NCBI GenBank assembly: GCA_002633025.1
Contig: NMRB01000003.1
Location: forward strand, 346,746-410,745
Direction of reading: 5' to 3'
Source of the DNA: Notospermus geniculatus
Lineage: Eukaryota > Nemertea > Pilidiophora > Heteronemertea > Lineidae
DNA: 64,000 nucleotides
Translations under genes and position numbers: made by a program
Notes under the pieces: model-generated
Seen by the model: the letters and a program-made list of their open reading frames with translations, nothing else
The model's database searches: none
Told to the model about the DNA's origin: nothing
Shown here: positions 35,301 to 46,016 of the stretch, piece by piece
Position numbering within the stretch: position 1 is the first letter of the stretch
Layout: each line of letters begins with the position of its first letter

Positions 35301-37650
35301 TGTACTAACTTGAATCGACCAATTGGTTTCATATCCAAAGCTGAAATCCGAACCCGTTTATATCGTCTAACAGGAATATGGATAAACGTTATGTTGGCTC
35401 ATATCGAAGTGTTGCTGAAGACAGTGAATTTGATTCTCAGCAGATGACACCGGGTGATATCTAAGAAATGAACAGAGACTATTTCGGTGAATTGAGCATG
35501 TCGGTACAGATGTCACTCTTATGAAGTCTCATGTTGACAAGCAAATCATGTTTCATTGGCAGAATTTTGATGTGCATCTCATGTTTCATCTTGACAAAGT
35601 GTCATCGTGTCTCGGATCATCTTTTCATCAAAGCATCCATTAGCTGTGTTTGTTTTCAGCTTCAGTATTTGTTGGATTTAGACGTATGGAATTTTTTTAA
35701 ACAGCATCTGTTATTTTCAACCAATTTCATAGATTGGCATCAGTCGGCCTTCTATGTCACGGTTCATCGGCAGGCTATGTGCTGTACCTTCCCCGAGCAA
35801 CATGAAAATCATTAAATAATATTTTATAGTGTGATCCTGCGACCGTTCGGTCCCTCTGGGTTTGTCGGTTAATACCTGTACTGATATTTAAAGTAAAGTG
35901 AATTAGCGTTGATTGGAACGGAACTCTCACTCATCGATTCCTGGGTTCATAGGAAGTTCAAGCAACAAAGGCTTGCATGTTTGGTTCAATTAACCATGAA
36001 AATTATTCGCCTGACAATCAGGGTGATCCAAAGAGAAAAGAAATGGTTAACTGCATACCTCAAATGCGTTCTGTTTTCGCCAGGATGGTTTTCCAACTCG
36101 GGCCAGAAAACAGAAGCAAAATTACATCAGAGGCTTTAACCATAAAAACCTATCTTTTAAACACTTTCTCCAGCAGAATATCATTTCCTTCTTAATACTC
36201 CTACATAATCTTACTTTTTGTGAGGATTGAATGTCAGTGTTTTTGTTTTTTGTCACCTTGTTCTTACCTACCATACATCACATCAGTTAAGTCTTCTCTA
36301 TTCCTAATAAAACCTTTTCACCTGCAAGGTCTGCTTGATATGGTGTTCGCTCTATGGTGCACAAAAAAGGGGGAGAGGAAACCTAGTCTGATAACTGCAT
36401 GACTGTCTTTAGTTGACAGTTGGATAAGTTTTTGTTAGTTGCTTACTCTATTGACAAAATGAAGTCCATTCTAGATGGATATATTTTTGTTTTCCACGAC
36501 CCAAAATTGAACAGACATTCAAATACTGATACCTATCATTTTTAATTCGTTTTTTTGTTTGAACCTGAAATATGAGGCTTCGTATTGTTAGTGTATTCCC
36601 AATTTTTCAATAAATCAATAGAAAGAAAAATACCGATGTTTTTAAAGCTTTTTTTTGTAAAAAATACTGTCTGGGTTTTTTCCCTGCCGGGTATCAGACT
36701 TTGTTACGCTGGGCATGAACAAAGTCAGTATCAGCTAACTGCTAATTTTAAACAAAGGATTGTGAATTGATGTGGCTGGAGGGGTAAAGACAGACGGCAA
36801 AAAGTTCTGTGGTTGTAAAATGACTGCTGTTGCTGACTGAACCACACCCCTTGCCTGATTGAAGAAAAAAATATGTCATGTTGCTACATGTTACATTAGT
36901 TCATATGTCTGTTCCCAGACAAACTACCGTACCTTCCTTCTGATGGAGTTGTTGACATTGCAAATTTGCCATCTTAAAGCCCTAATACCCCATGCCACAT
37001 CACAGAGTGGTAGAGTCATTTATTCCGGGTTAAAAATGCATCGAGATGAAAATTTCTTGTTCTTTTAACGATACCAGAATAAGATCTCGAAAATCCCTTT
37101 TCGTGTTAAAGTAGGATCATTTTGAAGGTATGAATCATTTCTCATCAGTCTAGGTAGAAATCAATTGAGTGATATGACCATAGGAGGGCTTGGTAAAGGT
37201 ATTTGATGACAAAAGACGCTAATTACTCATCCATCTGATTCCTGACCAACTTGATAGTGTAATGTCCGCTCTGGTTAACAAAGAAACCAATGTCCAATAT
37301 GTGGTCAATAGGAATGTATTTCAAAATGTCAAATGACTGGAAGGTGAAACAATAGATCCAAACGAATACCGTTGGGGTTGAGCACGAGAAGGATGAAACT
37401 CCAGACAAACTGTCTGGTCTAGACTATGACAAATGTCATAGTTCAGCGTCCTTTATAATCTTTATTCTACTACACATGTTCCGATACTTGCCTGGTTCCA
37501 CAGATATAATCTAGGCCTTTTCCTGGGGGTAGATGTTCTGACAATGTCGTCGTCTGCGACTCTGTGGAAAAGTTCCAATATCTTTCCTGGCTGATTTGGT
37601 CATCAGAGGATTTTCTTCTCATTCCACTGACACCAACATCTAAACACAAA
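32306..37650. other. Unassigned stretch, no gene recognised
   Basis: Many frames of 60-94 codons occur on both strands and none has a recognisable domain. The ones at 32504-32785 and 35531-35815 are the longest. One TGACGTCA word lies at 32828. No tandem or long inverted repeats were found. This is the longest repeat-poor part of the window and could be intronic or intergenic. Confidence 0.45.
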
Positions 37651-37905
37651 CGGCCGTATTCAAAAAGGGTGTTATAGGCGTCTAAGTCTTAGGCTAAGAA
37701 TCCATTCACGCGATTTTCTTGCCGCGCGATGTCGCATCCTTTGTCCACGACCAACGCGGCGGAAACAAACAATGCTTTCGAGCGTCTGCGGCAAGAAAAT
37801 CGCGTGAATGGATTCTTAGCCTAAGACTTAGACGCGAGTAACTTCGTAAAATGCATGGTGGAAAATGTGGGCATTTACTGAAGTTACCGTTTTTGAATAC
37901 AGCCC
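37651..37905. mobile_element. Foldback MITE, 48 bp perfect stem
   Basis: 37678-37725 and 37788-37835 are exact inverse copies of 48 bp with a 62 bp loop. Outside these, GGCCGTATTCAAAAA and (inverted) GGGCTGTATTCAAAAA form the outer termini. GGGC(C/T)GTATTCA ends are familiar from PIF/Harbinger-type MITEs. The expected TWA duplication is not clear here (AAA on both sides). The perfect stem implies a young copy or ongoing correction. Confidence 0.75.
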
Positions 37906-38777
37906 AAAATGCTACCAACATCTCATCTACAAAAAAACATACATTTCGGCCCCCCTTGGTTTTCTTTAAGAATGACTAAGTTGTTGCCATGAATCTTTAT
38001 TCCACCTGAAACTAACCCTATCTTGTTGGATTGTAGAACTGTCATGACTGTAGGACACACAGACCTGACATAAATTCAGCCAGTTTATCTGTTTCATTTG
38101 CTAATACGCAGTTGTTCAGTGTTTTGGTAGACGACCACGACCAGGCAGAATCACTTATGGATTTGTTGTTTTCGCGTTTCTGGCTTAGTAAGATATAAAA
38201 AGTAAAATACCAAATATCTCTGTGGCTTTTTCAAAACAGACGGTACAATGTTGCGTACAGACCCAGTAAGTGCCAATATTGTATTGCGTCTAGGTGGGTA
38301 GGCTGATGTCTTGTGACACCCAACCACACAAAAGAGCACATATATAAGCCCTAAAATACATATCCGCTGACAGAAGTTTTGATATTCGCTCTTTGTTGTG
38401 TACAGCTTGCACTTTTATCTGCTTTGTTAGTGAGAACCGTACTGGTAAATCACTGTTTTGTGATGAACTGACGTGTCTAAAGTAACAGTTGCTATAATGT
38501 TTTCTATCGTCGCGTCTCGGGGCTGTTTTGTTGATTGTCTGAAGATGTGCACCGTAATTAGTAGGATTGACTATCCCTGAGCTACGACTATAAGCAGAAT
38601 GCTAATTCTTAAAGTGAATTAGTAGGATTATTAGCGTTCTATGATTTGAGATGATGGAAAATATTACTAGACAGCTTTTATAACTTCGATACTCAGACGG
38701 ATTTTAGTGCACTAAGGGGATGAACGTCGTGTCTGGCCTGGTTTGGAAATGTCACTGACATCAGTTGTACATGTATG
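37906..38777. other. Unassigned stretch before a gap
   Basis: No frames above 62 codons. It ends in GTACATGTATG at the assembly gap. Confidence 0.45.
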
Positions 38778-39096
38778 NNNNNNNNNNNNNNNNNNNNNNN
38801 NNNNNNNNNNNNNNNNNNNNNNNNNNNNNNNNNNNNNNNNNNNNNNNNNNNNNNNNNNNNNNNNNNNNNNNNNNNNNNNNNNNNNNNNNNNNNNNNNNNN
38901 NNNNNNNNNNNNNNNNNNNNNNNNNNNNNNNNNNNNNNNNNNNNNNNNNNNNNNNNNNNNNNNNNNNNNNNNNNNNNNNNNNNNNNNNNNNNNNNNNNNN
39001 NNNNNNNNNNNNNNNNNNNNNNNNNNNNNNNNNNNNNNNNNNNNNNNNNNNNNNNNNNNNNNNNNNNNNNNNNNNNNNNNNNNNNNNNNNNNNNNN
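38778..39096. other. Assembly gap (319 n)
   Basis: A run of n. Any open frame drawn across it is meaningless. Confidence 1.
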
Positions 39097-40140
39097 ACCT
39101 GTCATGTCCTGTCCTTCCCTGATCACTCAGACAACAAAGTTGAGATTTTCATTATTTTTAAAATTGCCTGGATTTTGTTCCGATTCAATCTGACTTGTTG
39201 TTTGAGACTTCCCTGTTCGTTCCAAATATATTCTTAAATCATGACACAAACAAATGTAGAAGCATGACACGGGTATTGGCCTATTGTAGTAGACTGTTGA
39301 TCTATTGCAGAAGTCTCTACTGATACTGATGTAGAAGGAAAAAGGAGCTATCATTATCAATGAAAGCTTACGCCATAACAGGAGAGTTGTCCACTTGGAA
39401 GCAGTCAATTTAGACCAGCAGGAGCTGTCAGCAGGTTGACCAGTAGGTGTCACTACGGCCCAATTCAATGCGTACAGCAGACCCGTTCTTGATCGAGCAC
39501 CAATCACATGGATTTTCCTGTGTGTTGGTCCGCTAGATCTTTGCTGCCAAATTTTGGCAATATGCGCAGCTGACAACGTACACAAGCAGATCTTGGTTTT
39601 GGGTTCAGTTGTATCGCAGTGACAGTGTTGCCAAAAATATACATTTTGATAGCCTTATTTCTTTCCTTGAGTTGATGACTGGGACTTTGTTAGTCATTGT
39701 GGTTCCACCTTGTTTGCAAACCGCCAGAATGTGTAGGAACAGAAAAAAAACTGCTGATAATAATAAGATGAGTGGTTTACCTGCATGTGTGTGTATGAAT
39801 ATCCGGGACAGCTCATCGTCTATGCAGAGTCGGTGTAGCCCGTAGTGCCAGGATATTCAACTTATGAACGGATGTGGGCTACCACTCGGCAGATTTCTTT
39901 GTAGGACTGTGTCACTCTCACAACCCCTTCCTTTGCCGTCCAATATGGTAGAAGATGTGTCACCCGTCTTCTGGTCAGTGGGAGGGTGGGGAAATGAAGT
40001 AATACTGATAACTGTACTGCACACTCACGAAGGTGTACTCTTATTACCATAGGATCTGGCTATTGAACCAATCACCCTCCCACTGCCTATTTTGGTACAT
40101 CTTCCATGAACCTTGTTTTCTCTGGGATTGACTCTTGTGG
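39097..40140. other. Unassigned stretch with the longest ordinary open frame
   Basis: A minus-strand frame at 39127-39585 (152 codons) is the longest not explained by satellite or n. Its translation shows no domain, signal peptide or repeated motif I recognise, and there is no splice or promoter context. I treat it as chance. Confidence 0.4.
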
Positions 40141-40369
40141 AAGCCAGCTGTACACCAGGCGATATCGCAAGTGATCTGATGGCCAGCGAGCAAAATCGGC
40201 TGTTGGTGCCAGGTGTGCGCTGGACGGCAGTGCGTCGAGTCTTCTTACCAGCGATGTTCGCGCAATACCGAAGTTGATCGCCAGGTCTCTGGTGGTCACC
40301 ACTGGTGGCTGGCGAAGATCGATGGTGGGTAGATCGCTAGCGATATCACCTGGTGTCCTGCTAGCTTTA
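40141..40369. mobile_element. TIR element, AGC(C/T)AGC...GATATCGC ends
   Basis: The left end AGCCAGCTGTACACCAGGCG and the inverted right end AGCTAGCAGGACACCAGGTG continue into GATATCGC and are alike over about 36 bp. The interior has further CCAG/CTGG inverted words. A diverged relative lies at 44521-44712. No target duplication is evident, so the superfamily is unassigned. Confidence 0.6.
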
Positions 40370-42125
40370 CTTTATTATGCTGTTTTGATCACCCCTGTGC
40401 ATGTGTGTATTGAATTATTAGTTTTGAATATTATATTGGGACAGCATGAAAATAATTCTCGAATCATGACATATGTATGCATGTATCCGATACGAGGAAC
40501 TGGGTACAAACACAGAGAGAGTGAAACTGTAGAGACAAAATGAGAACTGCTGATCCAATTTACATAACATTTCATGCCATTTCCTGCTTATTATCCAATT
40601 GAATTTCAAAATTTGGGTTAAGTGTCTGACAATTTACAGGACAATGATCAGCATGTATATGTGACGGTCGCATGTTACATGTAATTGCCTCTGTTTTACA
40701 GGCTGGTAGCTACAAATGTAGGCGATCTATACATGTTATTTGATGCTCTGTTTTTAGGCTCACAGAGCAGCGAAATTAATCTGGCAGAAAAATGAAGTAT
40801 CAGTGTGATCTTGGACAAGTCACTTTACTCCTGTGATCTCCACCCGTCTGTATCAATAGTGACTAAGAGAATCTTATCTCCCCCAGATACTCTCCACCCA
40901 TTAAAACAACACTCTAAGTTACACTATCGATAGCAAGTAATTTGCATAGATCAGTGAATCGAGAAGTCCCTATGAGTCACTGGACACCAATCTGCAAATG
41001 CATCAATCTTTATCAATCTGATGGTGTTCCGTTATGGTGACTTTGGCTAAATGATTTTGCTTATGTTGAGGCCTATTTATATACAATACGTCGAGACCTA
41101 CGTCCAGAGCTGATCAGTTTTTCGCATAAGTCAATGGGGTCCACGGCTTATCAGTTTTTCAGAAACGTCCTTGATGTAAGAGTACGTCCTTGAAAAACAA
41201 TCTATACATATCGCAGTGAGAAGGCCACTGCATTTCTGCATGTGACCCACTCCCACGTAACTAATTGGTCGGGTTCATGTGTCCTGCTTATGATGTCGGA
41301 AGAAGTCGGCGTCTTGTGCATGCGATATCGCAGGGGAAAGAAAATCATGTCATAAGTGCAGTTCATGCAGTGCGTGTTGGACATAGGCCGACAGACGTAA
41401 GCAAAAATCGTATACATGTAGTGTAAATTACTAGGCCTTTTGATCCACAATATGCTACCCGAGGAGCTTCATATCAATCAACTCCCAAACCTGCGAAGGA
41501 TAACCAACTCCCAAAGCCTCATGATACACCATTCAAATACAAATCCCAGTTGCCCACTCAGACTGATCTCTCCTTCCCAAACAGGGCTACAATCAAGGCT
41601 ACAATGGGCTTGAAGTCTGATTCAACTTCCATGGTCTGATGAATGTCTCCACTTCATCTCATCAACTGGGTCTTCCCTCAAAGAATAACATTTGATTCCT
41701 GCGTTGGCATATATATGCAAGTGAATGCATGTCCTTTTGAAAACAAAACTGGATTACTGCCAACAGTGTCTCTAATTAGTGACACACGACTTGTGTATTG
41801 GTGAGCTGGCCTTGAGGTATTCTCACCACTAAAATCATCACACTTTAAAAGTGGGTCAATTTTTCGCCTCCATTTTCTCCTTTTCCATTCACGTAATCTA
41901 CTGATTATCGACGCAATAGTCAATCATTTGGCATGAAATTGTGTCCCCTGCTAAGCAATTTGAATAATATAATCGGCTTGGTGCTTTTTGGACGATTTTT
42001 GGACCAAATGACGAGATTATTTAGGATCATTTTCATGCGGGTCCTCTGTCCTCGAGTCCTATTGTACTGTAGGCCTATAGCGGAGCGGCTGTAACAGGCA
42101 GGGGACCAGGTGTTGCACAGTAAAA
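40370..42125. other. Unassigned non-coding stretch
   Basis: A TTTTTAGGCTCACAGAGC at about 40752 faintly recalls the 5' end of the element at 31805. A short local repeat of TTATCAGTTTTTC/TGATCAGTTTTTC lies near 41112-41160. No frames longer than 82 codons. Confidence 0.4.
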
Positions 42126-42247
42126 ATGGTGGACGATTCTTTTCATCACTTGAGAAATTAGACCCATTGTGATACCTTTTCTAACCCTTCATTAGGTAAG
42201 CCACTATACTTCAACTCATTCTTTCATGTGTAGCAACAACTTCCATG
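42126..42247 (+). repeat. Dispersed repeat, copy 1 of 2
   Basis: Aligns with 53385-53510, sharing CTTTTCATCACTTGAGAA, then TGTGATACCT, then ATACTTCAACTCATTC and TGTAGCAACA. It is about 75 percent similar by eye. No termini were identified, so this may be a fragment of an old element. Confidence 0.7.
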
Positions 42248-42780
42248 CTTAATTGATAACTAAGATAATTCAAATACTTGGACATTTCCACAGTCTCGTT
42301 GGCCACCTTTCCTGACTGCTCTGTATACACTACATCGATCAGTCGATCGTATGTTCATGGATGAACCAGGTCACGGTAATAAACATACAGTAGCATAGGT
42401 ATTCAGGTCTCACCACAGGGAAAGTAGGACATCTTAAATAGGATGCTCAGATACAGACAAGCCTGGTTTCTCTGGCCATCGATGGTGGCGCTGACTGATA
42501 GACCTATTTACGGTACATTTAGGCCTGTGCCCCTCGCCCTCATGCCAGCGAACCGTTGTTGCCATTTGGCTTGTGGTCTTAATTAGTTTCATCATTGTGT
42601 CTTTTTGTGGTGAATGTCGACTTGGACAAAAATACTGCATGCAGCAGAAATCTGTACTTTCGCTTAGAATGTGGATGGTGGTACATGTATGAATGTCGCT
42701 TGGTATGTGAATGTCCAAGGGAAACTTCTCAATTGGCGACTTTACTGAAGTTAGAGGTCACCACCAGTTAGCAGTTCTAG

Positions 42781-42830
42781 GACGTCATGCGATTTGACGT
42801 CACAGAGAGGAAATGTACAGTATGACGTCA
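42781..42830. promoter_or_regulatory. Cluster of CREB/ATF-type sites
   Basis: Two perfect TGACGTCA palindromes (42795-42802, 42823-42830) and one GGACGTCA (42780-42787) lie within 51 bp, followed by TGACATC at 42838 and TGACATCA near 42846. TGACGTCA is the established CREB/ATF site. Clustering is unusual, but no gene start is recognised nearby, so a regulatory role is inference. Confidence 0.35.
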
Positions 42831-42847
42831 TCCATAATGACATCTGT

Positions 42848-43911
42848 GACATCAAATTTTTTTAGGACCGTTAGGCAGCCTCTAAGGTAGTAACAGCAGT
42901 AAAGTCTCCCATTGGACACCATTTGGGCTGATGAATGTTACATTGGACTTTGTGGTCTTATAAAAATAATACCAGCCTGGCGCGTATTAAGCAACACGTC
43001 GGGAAAGCATTCAACAAATCAGGGAGGTGGTAACACGGAGGGGCGAAGAATCTGATTGGCGGAAGGCCTGCAGGACGCGCCGGTCTGTCACCGGCTTAAG
43101 AAGTCCCAGTGACAGATGTTGTTTGTTTCTTGAGCTCTTAACTTACTCAATGTCCCATCATCCCAAATTTCTCTCCTCAACCATGGCACATATGGCAGAC
43201 CTGTCCTGACCATTTTCAGACAATGACATTCTAACAGGTGACTGAGGTTATCCCAAAATGGACAAGAGATGAATAGAACCAGATCAGGACCGGAGGGGGT
43301 TGCTGGATTTTATAGGAGGATAAGCCTCTCCTTGTGACAATAGGAGATGGTTCCGTCCTACAGGACTGCCAGACTAAACATGAACTGTCAACAGAGCTGG
43401 CCCATTGTTGTCTCCTCTGTGGAAGACATCTTGGATTGGTTAGTGTTTAAACCAGAAAAACATCCCCAAATTCTCCTGTTTGTGTTCGTTTTGTGGATTC
43501 TCGGACATGTCAGAGATTTCTGTTTGTACATTTTCACAAAAAACTAGCTTAGTCGTGCTCATCTGTCCTGCCATACCTTTTGTGAACTCGCGGTCTTACA
43601 ACATGGAACATGTTGGAAAGCCAGGTACCGGGTATTCTACATGACACCGGTTTCATGTGTTGTACTGTGCAGGGAGTGACGCACTTTTCTGGCCTCGGAC
43701 AACTATCTGTCTACCTTTTGTGATTATTCTTTGTTTGGAAGTATTTTTTACTCTGCCAGGCAGGTGCTTCATGTCGTAATCACCCAACCTCATCGTCAGG
43801 ACGTCTGTGATATTTGAGAGGACACCAGCTCACTTCTGCTTCTTAGTTACCTTCTGTAGTTGCGCATTTTCACCTCATCTTATCAGCATCTGTGAAAAAG
43901 AAGGCATGTCT
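42848..43911. other. Unassigned non-coding stretch
   Basis: Frames at 43027-43209 and 43347-43547 are 60-66 codons without recognised features. No repeats were seen. Confidence 0.4.
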
Positions 43912-43916
43912 CATCC

Positions 43917-44095
43917 CAGGCACAGATTCAAGAGGGGGCACACCCGGCCCATGCCCCTTCTATTTTGACATGTTTGTGGAAAACCTTTAAAATTGGCTGG
44001 GAAATTTCGAAATTTTGAAAAGATGTTTGACCAAGGTTTTCCACGATGTGCGGTAGCTGTGACCCCTCTTTCCCATGATTCTGGATCCGCTCCTG
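43917..44095. mobile_element. 179 bp MITE, CAGG...CCTG ends, 5 bp TSD
   Basis: Left end CAGGCACAGATTCAAGAGGG, inverted right end CAGGAGCGGATCCAGAATC. The two ends are imperfect inverses (CAGG, GAT.CA). CATCC flanks both sides (43912-43916, 44096-44100). The CAGG(A/G)GCGGATCCAG terminus is one I recall from many invertebrate genomes. It shares the CAG/CTG termini and 5 bp duplication with 7212-7518 and 22065-22199. Confidence 0.75.
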
Positions 44096-44100
44096 CATCC

Positions 44101-44520
44101 TCCAAGTCGGATGTTGCTACATGGACTTGAACTCCTATGCAAGAGGTACCCTCTTGCATTGGAGGCAGATGTGTTCACTTGTCATCTCTCACCACTGATA
44201 TTTCACTTGCACTGAATCTTTCCCTATTGGTGTTGTGTTGTACTTTGTATCAAATTCACTAATTTCGGATGCTGATTTATCAGTTGAGTCACATTATAGG
44301 GTCAGATGGTTGACAGTAATTTTCTGTAATAATTTTGTATGATTAATGTTCAAATTGTGTCAGATTCATTATCTTTTGCCATTTTCTGCGACATTGTGAT
44401 TAGAAAATAGTCTTGTTTTCGCTGTAGGCCTATATAATCAGTTGATAGTGAAGCTATAGCTGAGGACACGATAGATTCCAACTTGGATTACCTGCAGCCC
44501 ATTGAGTCTTCGTATGCTTC
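44101..44520. other. Unassigned non-coding stretch
   Basis: AT-rich, with a TAGGCCTATATAA word at about 44425. No coding signal was seen. Confidence 0.4.
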
Positions 44521-44712
44521 TGAGGGCTGTCTTCGAGGGCCTTCCGAAATCAGCTGTTGACGCCAGGTGTGTGCTGGACAGCATGGAATCTTGTCGCCAG
44601 TGATACTTGCCCAATGTCAAACAAACCACCGATATCGCCTAGTCTGCAGTGGCTGGTGAGAAGATCAGTGGCAAGTAGATTGCCAGCTGTATCAGCTGGT
44701 GTGCTGCTGGCT
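44521..44712. mobile_element. Diverged relative of the 40141-40369 element
   Basis: Shares AATC(A/G)GCTGTTG.(C/T)GCCAGGTGTG(T/C)GCTGGAC with the first copy and the GATCTTC/CCAGC.CACT interior. The right end TATCAGCTGGTGTGCTGCTGGC matches its terminus, while the left end has decayed. Confidence 0.6.
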
Positions 44713-45932
44713 TGAGATAGTTTTCGTTTGCGTACCAAGTATGTGGTATATGCTGTTTCCTCCTGCATTTTCGCACACGTACTCAATTTTCTGTCTGTTC
44801 CATGTCTCCAGAGACCAGTACAGTATAAGTGCCCATGAAATCTGGTCAACTTAGCTTGAGTTGAACAATGAACAACACATCCAGACAGTTGAAAAAAATC
44901 ATCATTCCACAAATTATCAAATATCAAATTATCTTTTTATAACGAGCATCATATTCTCTGCATGCAAATCGTGTATTATTTCTCTGCGTTACTCACCTCG
45001 ATAAACGCACATTATCCCGTCCATTCTTTTTAAAAATCGTGATGTTTTTTGGCGATTCTCGTGATTGAACAGTTGTTTTGCCGTGTGAAGGAGATGTTCT
45101 GTGGGAAGGTGTGTTTTATTGTTCTCTTCAAACCTCGGCATTCAAGGCTAGGGTGCGTGATTAGGGTTATTTTGTTGAGTTTGGGTGCAGGTATTGTGGA
45201 TTTGGCTAAATGGATCCATGTCCTGTCAAACTGGTGTAGGGGTGGTATTCAATTTCATTTGAGTTGGAGAGGATTTTGGACGTCATTTGAACTGGATTCC
45301 AATGAGAAGCTAATAAACACTTTCGTCTGGAGTGTAATCCGAATCGGATGTGAACTCTTCAAAGTGGATGTCATGTTGCCATTGTCATGTGGTTATCATC
45401 CCTATTCAATTCTATCATGGATTTCCATCTACATTTCCATCTGCATGATTTAAGTTGCATCATGATTGGTTAACCCTCCCTGTGTACTGTAAGTGTAACT
45501 GCATCTGTTATAGTCTATGATACCATGCACAATGTACATGTACATGTACTGGTAATCTAAACTGGCGAATGAATGTTACATGAATGTTACTGATTATGCA
45601 AGCATTCGGTTCTGCTATGAAATTTCCTTGGCATAAGTATTTTCCCCACTAGCAGGTTGTGATTGCCTGGTAGTACACCTGAACCTGCCAGCGTATTAAG
45701 TCACCTACCTTTGTAGTCTGTTGATTGCTATATCCAGATTCCCTCAACTCATCTTTGAAGAATTTGAAATGCCCTAGGCCTTCCTGTTCAATTGAAATGC
45801 AGTTCTCAAGGTGAAGCTGAAAGTTAAGCACATTCAATGGTTTACAATTGGATGGAGTTCACAATTCAAGTCTTCCTTGCTCCTGCCTTTGTGATTTTTC
45901 TTTGATGGACACTGGCTCTTCTCCTGAGGATG
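44713..45932. other. Unassigned non-coding stretch
   Basis: A plus frame of 134 codons at 45049-45453 begins with hydrophobic residues but has no recognisable family. TACATGTACATGTA lies at about 45536. Nothing else stands out. Confidence 0.4.
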
Positions 45933-45965
45933 TTTTTAGGTCACCGGTGACCTACTTTTGGTCTG
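45933..45965 (+). repeat. Element 5'-end relic with 14 bp palindrome
   Basis: TTTTTAGGTCACCGGTGACC contains the perfect palindrome GGTCACCGGTGACC (45939-45952). It has the same layout as the 5' end at 31805 (TTTTTA plus GCTCAC..GTGAGC). The rest of an element cannot be followed and is cut by the n at 46016. Confidence 0.5.
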
Positions 45966-46016
45966 TGTCATGTCACTGGATAACTGACCTCTTTTGAGAG
46001 GTTCTGTGTCTTCATN

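Noticed and set aside
38743-39237. Open frames of 115-164 codons across 38778-39096
   Set aside because: Most of the length is n; they are meaningless.
39127-39585. 152-codon minus-strand frame
   Set aside because: Longest ordinary frame, but no domain, start context or splice signal. A frame of this size is plausible by chance in 64 kb read in six frames.
45049-45453. 134-codon plus frame with hydrophobic start
   Set aside because: No recognised family, no promoter or splice context, and ATG placement looks accidental.
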